Below are positions 34,179 to 44,785 of a stretch of 64,000 nucleotides of DNA, in pieces. The stretch spans positions 154,188,875-154,252,874 of the forward strand of contig CP136062.1 of the NCBI GenBank assembly GCA_032622095.1, written 5' to 3'. The stretch is from Siphonodentalium dalli (Eukaryota > Mollusca > Scaphopoda > Gadilida > Siphonodentaliidae). How positions within the stretch are numbered: the stretch's first letter is position 1; each line of letters starts with the position of its first letter. The notes under the pieces are model-generated. The model searched no databases. It was not told the DNA's origin and worked only from the letters and a program-made list of their open reading frames with translations. A program made the position numbers and the translations under genes.

Positions 34179-35296
34179 ACCATTGTTATCCTTCATCCCA
34201 TTTTCCTCTCTTCTGATTGGCTGAGAGTGCGTCACATGGCGGGCGATAAATCACCATATTACCCTCGAGGGTAACATTGTCTCAGTTATTGACCGCTCAG
34301 CTGTTACCAGTAAACATAGAACTACGAAGAACTCACCGCGCAGAGATTCTCTGAAAGCTCTCTGATAATTTTGAAAAACACTGTTTTTATAAACCCCACT
34401 GTTTCATAACAACCGCGAACTGTGGTGTTTGCTAATTTGCATAATTGTGTGTTTTTTATTTGCAACTAAAGCACGCTATGTATAAATGGTGTTATCACAG
34501 ACACATATCTGTTATAAGGTGTAATATTCATATTGGACCTTTTTTATATCAATAATAAAGACCGTGGGACAAATATATAAACCTTATTATGTAGTTGGTA
34601 TGCTGTAGACAATTGCACATACGATGTACATACGTTACAACTACGTTTATGTACTTGATCAAATAGCCACTCTTTGCTGTTTATCAATTGATTATTTCTT
34701 TTCTTCAATACATTCATCAGACTTCAGAGAATACCCGTATGTTGCGTAACGATCTGTGACAGATGTCAATTTCTTTTTGCACTACTACAACGTGTTAGTT
34801 CCACATTTTAGCATTCTGGAAATTAACACGTCTGTCGGCGTCTTCACGCTCATTTGAAACGAAACCGAACATTTCGCTGCATGGCTACTCAACTTCGAAA
34901 TTGCTTTACTCCTTTTTCCGTGAACCGATTTCCACAATGCAACCAGCAAACTGACCGGAGAATATCTGCGCAAATGACGGGTATGTTAATTGATCCAGAT
35001 TATGAATGTTTTATTTTCTAAATAGCGATGATTCCAACATAAAATTAACTTTTCGAACTGGATTAAAGAATATATGCGCGCATTTATACCTGCTATTAAG
35101 GAGGTTCGTGTGTACTTCATTGTCAGATAACAAAACAGTTATCACCCTTGTTTTCGTGAGACACGGGGATTTGTCGCCGCTCTCGACCTGGAATGTCACC
35201 CTCGGGCCTGGCGGCCCTCGGGTGACATTCCAGGTCTCGAGCGGGCGACAAATCCCCGTGTCTCACTCAATCGCGGGCGATAACTGTATAATGTTG
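34179..35296. mobile_element. 1.1-kb insertion in the right arm only
   Basis: The left arm reads, without a gap, CTGACTAAGTGTCTTTATCGC (29086-29106). In the right arm the equivalent GCGATAAAGAC and ACACTTAGTCAG are separated by this segment. Only AC is repeated at the joins, and the ends are weakly similar (CATTGTTATC; CAACATTATACAGTTATC reversed), so the class is unknown. It contains a CCCTCGAGGG palindrome near 34263 and a long GC-rich hairpin at 35157-35265. No gene was recognised. Confidence 0.75.
35157..35265. repeat. Near-perfect 109-bp GC-rich hairpin
   Basis: GAGACACGGGGATTTGTCGC and CCTGGAATGTCACCCTCGGG pair with CCCGAGGGTGACATTCCAGG-like and GCGACAAATCCCCGTGTCTC on the right, with only a few bases at the apex. 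It stands out from the AT-rich surroundings. Confidence 0.9.
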
Positions 35297-36114
35297 ACAC
35301 TTAGTCAGGCTACGCGGGAGAAAATATGGGTTGATACGATAGGCCGAAATAAATTTGTCGGGTGATAATGACCAATGTTGACGTATAAAGTAACACGATT
35401 GTACTGTCGCACAATTATCAGATATAATGGTCAAATATGGACTCTAGTGCCCAATATGGAACAGCTCAGAAAACATTTGCACGGCCCTAAAATTTATTTA
35501 ACAAGGCAATTGGCATCTGCCATATACAAATCGATTTATGTCGATAAATCTCTTATTTTTCAATTTTTTTAGCTCACACTTGATGTGTGTGAGTGGGATA
35601 CTTATATATTCCTAAAATGACAGGGTACAGCACGTAATTATTTTTTAGATCGAAGAAATGTTTTTTTTCGATGACAAAATTTAACAGTAGAATAACACAG
35701 GATTTCCCATTAAAATAGATTTATGTCTATAAAACTGTCATTTTTCAAAATTTTGAGCTGAAATTTGTTGTGTATGTGTGTAATACTTATATATTCTTAT
35801 AATGACAGAGTTCAGTGCGTAATTATGTTTTAGATGGAAGAAATTGTTTTTGTTTTCGATAATAAATTTACACTACAGCGTGGACCGTGGACGGGTCATC
35901 GAGTAAACGCATTTTATAAACAGGCTTTTGTCAATTGCCATTTTGGTCAAACTAAACCCCTTTCGACCGGGACAGCAGATCCGAATAGTAGCTAAGATGT
36001 ATTTAGATAGAATTATCAAAATAATTTGACCGATTCGGATGCAGTTTAAGAGAATCGAATGGAGAAATCTTGGTCATAATTCCAGAAAATAAAGATGGCG
36101 ATAATCACAATGAA

Positions 36115-36620
36115 ACTACCCAAAATTCACTTCACTAGACCAGGGGTTCGCAATGGGTTACACATTATTTTCAGTCTATCAAATTATTTATATTTTCAAC
36201 AACAAGTGACTTTAAGTTTACAATCAGCCTATCCTGACTCTATCGATACGATTTATCATATTTTCATAAACATATTATACACCGGTGGCGTTAACTTTAC
36301 AATTTCGGCATCTACGTGATTCTATCGGTACGATTGAGTAATGGTACAAAACAAAATGTCCAAGAATACACAGGGGCTCCCAATGGGTTATATATTATTT
36401 TCAGTCTATCAAATTATTTATATTTTCAACAACATATTATTACACCGGTGACTTTAAGTTTACAATTTCAGCCTGTCCTGACTCTATCGATACGATTTAT
36501 CATATTTTCATAAACATATTATACACCGGTGGCGTTAACTTTACAATTTCGGCATCTACGTGATTCTATCGGTACGATTGAGTAAGATACACAAAATCTC
36601 CAAGAATACATTCGCCCTGT
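36115..36620 (-). repeat. Subterminal tandem repeat, right arm of the palindrome
   Basis: Two units of about 245 bp, each with CAATGGGTTATATATTATTT-type start, CCTGACTCTATCGATACGAT and CACCGGTGGCGTTAACTTTA. Mirror of 27990-28445. Confidence 0.85.
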
Positions 36621-36905
36621 CCACCACACAATATCAAAAATCACAGAAACTAGATACACCACATGTGGCGTAATAAACTAATATCTTTAAAGAAACTTCT
36701 TTTTGATTATTCCGACACTGTGGTTGAAATAACTGTTCCGCGCCATTTTCCATCGGGGTATATCTAATGGCCATATGCCGTGAACATGCTGTACTCCATG
36801 TTCGCAAACGCCTAACGATTTTCCATTTATTTGCAATTTGAATACGATCTATAACCCACTCTGTTCACATGCATATTTCAAGAAGCTCTGGATACGGGGG
36901 GGGGG

Positions 36906-37364
36906 GTGAAGATATTATGTCGATGCTCGCAATTGTATGATAACGAAAGCCATTTAAATATCTACAGCACACGGAGCCATCCATTGGGACCAAACTTTCT
37001 GCTGACAGACATTTTCACAAACCAGACCAAACTCCCATATTTGTGCACTCCTTGGGTTTGGAATTATCCGGCTGGTAACTCAAACTTTCCAACTGTTGAA
37101 AACTTCTACCTGATACCTCAACGTAAAACAATTGCCAATAGCAATTTCAGATACACATTTGGACTAAATATAGATAAATATGCTATTGTTGGTCTAACAA
37201 CAAAACATGCTCCGTTATATATGGTTAGAAGATCAGACAATGGGAGCAATTACCACCGATATGCATATGGTGTGAAATTTCCAACAAATGTTGAAACTTT
37301 TGACCATAGTTGGGGGAGACAGACACCCGAGCCCACGCGTCACCACACCCTGTGTGTTTGGTAG
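36906..37364 (+). CDS. Orphan 152-codon reading frame, function unknown
   Basis: This is one of the few long frames in the window outside a repeat. It lies just beyond the palindrome, after a G-run. The product has a mixed, protein-like composition, with segments such as NFLLTDIFTNQTKLPYLCTP and YTFGLNIDKYAIVGLTTKH, but no signal peptide, membrane helix or known motif was recognised. The N-terminal start is arbitrary because a genuine exon could begin later. No clear splice sites or homologous copy were found in the window. It could be an exon, a relic of a mobile element, or chance. Confidence 0.25.
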   Translation: MKILCRCSQLYDNESHLNIYSTRSHPLGPNFLLTDIFTNQTKLPYLCTPWVWNYPAGNSNFPTVENFYLIPQRKTIANSNFRYTFGLNIDKYAIVGLTTKHAPLYMVRRSDNGSNYHRYAYGVKFPTNVETFDHSWGRQTPEPTRHHTLCVW

Positions 37365-39073
37365 CCATACATGAACTATACACCACAGTCCCATGAACCA
37401 AACCAAATCCACAACTGATTTGCCAAAAAGAAATTGCCGCCTCATATAAGCATGTATTATATATACATGGACTATTAAGTTATAGAATTTCTAAATAATA
37501 ATCATTTTCGCTCGGTTCGGAAGGTATTGTTATATGAATGCAGTAATTTGGCGACATGGAGTGGGGTGTTACACCCAATCCCAACTTCGGTAAAATTGTT
37601 CAACAGTTAGAAATTTAATAATGATATGAATTTCCAATATGGACTATAGGTTGCATGTTGATCGAAGCAATTAACTTGCACCAGCACGGCTAATACTGTT
37701 CTGATTGAGCCCAATTATCATAATATAAACCGCCCTGTTCTCGCGTGTGTAATCTTTGCAGCAATACAATAATAGGGTTTAGAGCACAATCCCATTGTTA
37801 CAATCGTTCCCTGGTTTTGGTACACCAACTCCCAAGGCTGGCGAAGGAATAATTCAGTGATTATCCCATTGTTAGGCACACGCAACTCATAACAGACAAC
37901 TCGCAAGGGCGCTTCAAAGTGAGACCAGTCCGTGTTGTTTCGGACATATCTATTCACATTCAACGGCGATCAGTTCATGTTAATCAGGTTGGGCGTGGCC
38001 AACCGGCTTTTTTGTCCAATTGCGGCCAGCGCAGGGATTGTGCGTCGTTGCCAAAACAAGATCAACGGCACATTTCCAGTTGATTGCATTATGTGGTATC
38101 AATTGTGCTCTAAGTCGGCCAGAGCACGCGAATAGTTCTTTACCAGAATAAATCTCGTCTTCGACTCGATTGATTCTGGTAAAGAACAATTCTTGTGCTC
38201 TAATCCTTACACATATGTGACTGATATATTGTGCAACTACATTGAACATGCCATTAACATGGCCCGATCACAAACTTGTCAAACAATTAGGTCTTATAAT
38301 ATATAGTTCCCCGTCTGATTCATGTATGCATGTAAATTGAAAGGTCGATGCCCTTGATTTGGATACATAACATATACTACTATAATTGATAGGCCCCTAT
38401 GCTCAGATATGAACAATTTGTGGGCCGATTTAGAACTTTAATGCTAGCGAATGGCATGAACATTCTTATTTTTTGTGAAAGTTGTCTCTTTTTCGAAATT
38501 TTTCTCAGAAATGGCATGTCCGAATACATGCATTCCTCATTGGTCGATTAAATTCAATAATCTGAACGACAGAACTGGATTTTATCCAATGTAGTACGAC
38601 CGAGAATGTAGACATATTGGCCTATATACCTATATTTGAAGCTAGCTACCCTCAACAGGAAATGGCAAAATTAACCACCATTCACTTTAAAATTATATTA
38701 TATTTAGTCATTTATTAATAATAATAATAATATAATCTCACACACGGTTGTTTGGAATATCATAGATAGTAGACATATAGACTATATAGTGTCTATGTAA
38801 TATAATAAATACATGCTATACATATAATTAGGCTACAACTGCATTGTTTGGTGAACTTATGTAGGCCTAAGTTCTAACATATAGGCCTATTTATGAATCC
38901 TTTTACTATCAAGATACACGTACACGGCGCTGCATTCTACTAGTAAGCGATTATTTAATGACCCAATTATGTCTGATAAGATAAAAATTATATTGTTAGG
39001 CTTGACATAATTTATAATTGCTGATCGCAACAATGAAACAAGAATCAAGATGTGCTTATATGCACACACATTA

Positions 39074-39078
<5 letters not shown>
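37365..39078. other. Unassigned DNA with a hairpin at 38120-38205
   Basis: GTTCTTTACCAGAATAAATC and GATTCTGGTAAAGAACAATT form a stem around 38134-38190, and AGAGCAC words flank it. Overlapping frames on both strands (37718-38249) are unassigned. Confidence 0.4.
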
Positions 39079-39114
<36 letters not shown>

Positions 39115-39149
39115 ATCTCTCTCTCTCCCCCTCTCTCTCTCTCTCTCTC
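39079..39149 (+). repeat. CT microsatellite
   Basis: A run of CTCTCT with two short interruptions. The minus-strand frame through it (poly Arg-Glu) is not a gene. Confidence 0.95.
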
Positions 39150-39229
39150 CACCAGGAAATTCTTCAAACGAAGCCAACCCCAGTTTGCAGCCATTTGTTG
39201 CAGTTATGTGATATGACCTTAAAAGCAAT

Positions 39230-40925
39230 AAGGCAGTCTAATTACAATTATATCCTGATATAGTATTATTCTGGTACAAGTTGGCATCATTATAGGACAT
39301 GATTGATGACCCTAACGCTTCAGTGTGTGCGCATCTCTGTGTGAAAGTCGGGTAGCATTTGGCCGAATATGGAGACATCATCACCAAAATGGTTAACTTG
39401 ATATGGCCTTAAAGGCAATAAGGCAGCCTATTTGCAGTTATATCCCGATAGCGCAGTATATTGTGTATCAGAATAGGACCGGATGCGTGATCCTAGCTCT
39501 TCCAATTGTTTGCATCTCTGAGTGAGATTCGGTTACCATCTGGTCGAATATACCGATATTAGCACGAAAGTTGTTAAATTTAGATGGCCTAATAGCAATA
39601 GTTCAATATAATTACAGTTAGACCATGATAGAGTAGTCTATTGTGTGTCAGAACAGGACCGGATGGTTGATCCTAGCACTTCCGATTGTGGGCTTTTTGA
39701 GTGAAATTTGGCCGAATATGATTAAATTTAGATGACCTCATAGGAAAAGGTTCAGTCTAATTGCAGTTAACTCTCTTCGGTTTGTGCGCATCTCTGTGTG
39801 AGAGTCGGGTACCATTTGACCGAATATAGCGATATTAGCTCGAAGGTGATTACAATTAGATGATATTATATGCAAAAGTTCAGCCCAGTTGCAGTTAAAT
39901 CGTGATATAGTAGTCTATGTTGTAACAATATAGTACATTAGGGGTGACTCTAGAGCTTCAGTTTGTGTGCATCTCTGTGCGAGAGTCGGGTATCATTTCG
40001 CCAAATATAGCGTTATTAGCACGAAAGTGGTTAAATTTAGGTGGCCTTATAGGCAAAAGTTCAGTCGAATTGCAGTTATGTCGCAATAGCGTAGTCTATG
40101 TTGTATCAATATGGGACACGAGGGTAGAACATAGAGCTTCAGTTTTGTGCGCATCGCTGTGTCAGAGACGGATATCGTTTTTCCCCGATATATGATATTA
40201 TCACGAAAGTGGTTAATTTGATATGGCCTTAAAAGCAAAAAGGCCGTATAACGGCAATTATACTCCGATAGAGTAGTCTATTTTGTATCAACTTGGTACA
40301 TTAGTGGTGCCCCTAGCGCTTCAGTTTGTGTGCATCTCTTTTTGTGAGTCGGGTATACATTTTCCCGCATTTAGCGATACATGCGGTTACTTATTAGAAC
40401 GAACTTTGTTAAGTTTATATGACATTATAAGCAACAAGGCAGCTAATTTGCAGTTAGATCCCGGTAGAGTAGTCTATGTTGTATCAATACTGGATATGAC
40501 GGGTGACCATATTGCTTCAGTTTGTGTGCATCTGTCTGTAAGAGTCGTACACCAATTTTCCGCATATACCGACAAATGCGGTTACTTATTACAACGACCA
40601 ATTGTTAAGTTTAATGGCCTTGTACGCAAAAAGCCGGTCTATTTGCAGTTTGATCACGATAGAGTGGTCCATTTGGTATCAGAATATGTCAGGAGGGGTG
40701 ACCCTAGCATGTCCGATTGTGCGCATCTCGGTGTGAGACGGGTACCATTTGGCCGAATATACGATATTATCACGAAAGTGGTTTTTATATGCATTAGAAG
40801 CAAAAGGGCAGCCTAATTGCAGTTAGATAATGAGAGAGTAGTCTATTTTGTATCAATAAAGGGGTGACCACAGATCTTCAGTTTGTGCGCATCTCTGTGT
40901 GAGTGTCAGGTACCACTGATGCAAA
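39230..40925 (-). repeat. Satellite of about 180 bp, right block
   Basis: GCGCATCTCTGTGTGAGAGT variants at about 39329, 39510, 39788, 39969, 40151, 40331, 40522, 40721 and 40890. Intervals are mostly 169-199 bp, with one of 278 bp. Each unit carries TTGCAGTTA, GATAGAGTAGTCTATGTTGT and a GGCCGAATATA word. This is the reverse complement of the satellite at 26536-27815. Confidence 0.9.
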
Positions 40926-40992
40926 TCTGAAATTATACTAACATAAAATGTTAAAATAGGTGTTCCAATTTTTATCATTATCAAATTTAGAA

Positions 40993-41668
40993 AATAATGA
41001 CCAGTGGTCATGGACGATTAATAATGATCAGTGTTCATGGACGATTAATAATGACCAGTGTTCATGAACGATTAATAATGAACACTGGTCATGGACGATT
41101 AAAATGACCAGTGTTCATGGACGATTAATAATGACCATTGGTCGAGGACGATTAATAATGACCAGTGTTCATGGACGATTAATAATGACCAGTGCTCATG
41201 GACGATTAATAATGACAGTGTTCATGGACGATTAATAATGACCAGTGGTCATGGACACGATTAATAATGACCAGTGTTCATGGACGATTAATAATGACCA
41301 GTCGTCATGGACGATTAATAATGACCAGTGGTCATGGACGATTAATAATGACCAGTGTTCATGGACGTTAATAATGACAAGTGTTCATGGACGATTAATA
41401 ATGACCAGTGGTAATGGACGATTAATAATGACCAGTGTTTATGGACGTTAATAATGACAAGTGTTCATGGACGATTAATAATGACCAGTGTTCATGGACG
41501 ATTAATAATGACCAGTGTTCATGGACGATTAATAATGACCAGTGTTCATGGACGATTAATAATGACCAGTGTTCATGGATGATTAAATAATGACCAGTGT
41601 TCATGGACGATTAATAATGAACAGTGTTCATGGATGAATAATAATGACCAGTGGTCATGGATGATTTC
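40993..41668 (+). repeat. 28-bp minisatellite (about 24 units)
   Basis: The unit is AATGACCAGTGTTCATGGAC plus GATTAATA, head to tail, with GTGTTC/GTGGTC variants. One unit near 41072 reads AATGAACACTGGTCATGG, as if the GACCAGTGTTC core had been flipped. There are no unique spacers, so it is not a CRISPR. Confidence 0.95.
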
Positions 41669-42780
41669 GAAAGGTAGCCGCTGGTTATATAATAATATTC
41701 GATATTTTATGTCATGAATAAAGACAAATGCAATGTCTTTTCTAGATATATAGTTTTCGGTGACTATAAACTATATTTCTACTTGATCAAATAACGTCGC
41801 TGTATGTAGCTAGAATATGTAAATATGTGACAAGATGAGCCGGTGATAAAGTAATTGGCAACATATAGCCGGGCTCACTGAAAATAAAAATTAATCTTGC
41901 ATCAATTCGGAGCGGTCCACCAACTTTTCTTACCAGCAATAAAGGGCGTTTCGTATATGTACCTAAACAGTTGCAACTTAAATATAATGATATACTGGCT
42001 CTGCTTTAGAGCCAGAAGCCGCCATCGCACGCCGCCGGCAGCCATATTGTCAACAAGCCGCCGCCAGCCATATTATCTCTAACGCCAGCCACATGGAAAA
42101 ATCTCCGTCGCCGGAATTGTCAAATGGCTGAGCCGCATGCATGGGCTTATATGTCAAACACAACTTTACTGTGAATCGCAAAGAACTAAACCGCATTGCC
42201 CAATATTGGAACACTCACATGGAGAGGGCATGGTTGTTATATTATCAGAACACCCGGGCCTCTTAGTGTGGAATAGACTATTCCAATGCATGCTTTAATA
42301 TAACTGAATGGGAGAATCCATTCAGTATTGAAAGGGTTAAAATATAAATTGTTGTTTTCGACACGACTCAGTCTCAGACATCCGTCAATCAGGCATTTGT
42401 CAATATAACCTGTATGTAGCAGAGAATAGAAAATAGTTCGAAATATTATATCATTACTATCGGATTCATCATCTAATGATTAAATGCATATATCGCCAGG
42501 TGCCAGTGATGATAGCAGTCTGAACTCTGGAAGTCGACAGACGTCACAATTTAACACCAAAAAGAGCACATGCATGTGCTCTGGGATTCTATATACGGGT
42601 TCACCACAAACGCTAAAACAAACGGGGCCTATAACCGGGGATTAGGAACATTTCGGAAACGAAAATACGATGAATGATAACGTCTCAGCCGGCTGAGCCA
42701 CCATATTTCGTCAGCCGCGACTGAGCCGGCTTAGCCAGCAAACCAGCCACAAAATTGGTTGAGCCAGCCGCGAAAACGAT
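41669..42780. other. Unassigned DNA
   Basis: Short GCCGCCAGCCATATT words repeat at 42018-42090, and AGCCGGCTGAGCC words at 42687-42765. No gene was recognised. Confidence 0.45.
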
Positions 42781-42784
42781 TTGT

Positions 42785-43610
42785 CGTGGCTTCGTGGTCT
42801 AATCTGCTTCGTGGCAAAAGGTGCATTTATATGTAATGGAGATATTTAAAGAGCGAAGTAAATTTTGGCAAAGTATTGTGTTCCAGAAATTGATCCATGA
42901 TACGTGACGTCCAAATGGTTCATGAAAACTGTGACGTAACAGTTCCCAGACGCGGCCGAAAGGCACGTCTGGATACTGCAATTTCACTTTTGGGACCACT
43001 TTGGCTTTATTTACAAGCAAACTATAATAATCGAGCGTTTTCATATTCATCTGGTCAATATTTGCAAAACCAATTGAACGACAAATTTGAAAACAGGAAA
43101 AGATGGGAGGGTGGTCATGGCATGTGGAACTTGTTCGAGAATAAATTCGGATTTTGATTTAGACTTAGCTGTTATCTTGCCAAATATTACTATTTCTTAT
43201 CATCAGCGGAGTACATGACTTGTTGAATGTGATTCAAACGAAAGGCTTTCATTCTAAGATCAATGTTTACTACAGCTAAGCCTCCATCAACACGATCTTG
43301 ATAGAGAACTTTGCTTTTTACTAATTCAATCTTCGAACCATAAATTAATCGAAACATCGGTCTTTGAAATCTATCATGATAAAAGAAAGGTAACTCTAAT
43401 ATTTGTCCGACATACCATAATTTGCTACAAGCAAAGACTTTAGATAGAGTTGTCTTTCCGTGATAAGAGAAGCGACGTGTTATCCATAAATTCAGTGGGG
43501 GTTTGTTCTTCACATTTTGTCTAAATCGGGTGCCAAATATCATCATAGGTCGTTGCGTTACCGAATTTAATATCAAGTAATTTTTCGGATCCATCAGGCC
43601 ATAATTACTC
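42785..43610 (-). pseudogene. 3' end of a non-LTR (LINE) retrotransposon ORF2
   Basis: The minus strand from 43594 gives SYHGKTTLSKVFACSKLWYV, then FRLIYGSKIELVKSKVLYQD and GGLAVVNIDLRMKAFRLNHI. These are the conserved blocks downstream of the RT catalytic core in LINEs (K-klWY, I-GSK--LV---L, GGL-VVNI). After a break near 43190 a second frame (43050-42799) reads FWNTILCQNLLRSLNISIT and YKCTFCHEAD, resembling the C-terminal segment with its Cys-x2-Cys. The catalytic YxDD and the endonuclease are absent, as expected for a 5'-truncated copy. The clade is uncertain (Tx1/L1-like style). Confidence 0.8.
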
Positions 43611-44635
43611 TATTTATGAAGTCTGACCCATGCATCAAATCAATAAGTTCAATACATTAGTTGCATCGCGTGCATTATCCGAATTAACGCCCCTAAATTA
43701 CTATTTCTTTTGTTGCAATAAATCGATTATGATAACTAAAGCGTATTTTGAAGAAATGTTGTTGTTTTGTTGTATCTTGATGATATGGGGAGTAATAATA
43801 AACACCTATTGGCAAAATTTTTCGATCTTATAATGATCAGTGGCTCATGGGGGACAAACTTGTACAGTTTCATATCTGTGTCACCATTTGAACATAACCC
43901 ACATATGCATTATCCGACACTGTCTAATTTACGGGAAATTACCACGGACCATGCAGAGTGTTGATCCCTGTGGGACTTCACGGTTCAAAGCCCACGTATA
44001 TTCTTGGGGGAGAATGATCCATTAAGCCTAAGTCGATTAGTTGTTCGCAACAGATGGAGTCATGATAAATTATGAAGGCTCCCCTCAACTTTGTTGTTCG
44101 ACAATTTGCTGGGATCAATATGTGGTATTCACGAAACCACCATGCACGACTTCCTGTCGCACCATTATCATGCCAGCCTGAGATATATTGAACCCTCTCC
44201 TCACAATATAAACAACGCTGTACAATCCACAATATCGACACATATAAAGGCGCGTACTTGTCACAAAATGAGAGAATTAAAGTAACTTTATCACCATATA
44301 ATAATACAATAAAGTCATTGTTTTTATTAGGACACACAATTTCCACACATGCACAAAAATATAGAAATGTATGACTTTTAATTTTGTAGTAGACATGGTG
44401 AAATTGACAATACAAGTGTCATTATTCTTTGGTGATTCCTATGCAAGTCCTTTTAAGCTTTGTCTATGTACGCACTGTGTCATTTGTATCTTAATGTGTT
44501 GTGCTATATATAAGACTAAGCGCATAAAGTATATGTCTTCTTAAAAATAACTTCTCTCTTAAAAAGTGTCCAGAGATGTCTTGCCTATTTATACGGATAA
44601 TTTCTTTTTATTAGCAAAGGATTTGGCAGAGTGAT
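43611..44635. other. Unassigned DNA
   Basis: A 145-codon minus-strand frame at 43978-44415 has no recognisable domain. Confidence 0.4.
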
Positions 44636-44785
44636 TTTTTATGTTGACTAATATGTTAATTTAGTATGAAACATGTATCCCGGGACCGGTGTACATAATT
44701 TCAACTCCCAATTTGGATACACCCGACCAGGATTTATAGAACAACACAACCAATCTATGCCTGGCAATGTTTAGCAATACATATG
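44636..44785 (+). repeat. Direct repeat with 48602-48785
   Basis: ATGTATCCCGGGACCGGTGT, AATTTCAACTCCCAATTTG and AGGATTTATAGAACAAC are shared in order. The later copy has about 40 extra bases near 48662. Confidence 0.8.

Larger units (their letters stand above)
27924..36678. repeat. 8.75-kb palindrome (fold-back-like element)
   Basis: The left arm (27924-31411) and right arm (31990-36678) are reverse complements of each other over about 3.5 kb. The outer ends are GTTTATTACGCCAC and GTGGCGTAATAAAC. The inner ends are near CCATAGTCAGAAATGG and its counterpart, around a 578-bp loop. The right arm is longer because of a 1.1-kb insertion at 34179-35296. By eye the arms differ by scattered substitutions and small indels, so the structure is not brand new. 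No direct target repeat was found at the ends and no transposase frame is visible. Confidence 0.9.

Noticed and set aside
41245-41604. Repeated NDQSSWTI and EHWSLLIVH peptides
   Set aside because: They are translations of the 28-bp minisatellite on each strand.
40993-41668. CRISPR-like look of a regular 28-bp repeat
   Set aside because: Units are directly adjacent with no unique spacers, and the window is eukaryotic.
43978-44415. 145-codon minus-strand frame upstream of the LINE fragment
   Set aside because: It lacks endonuclease or RT motifs, so it could not be joined to the LINE; left unassigned.
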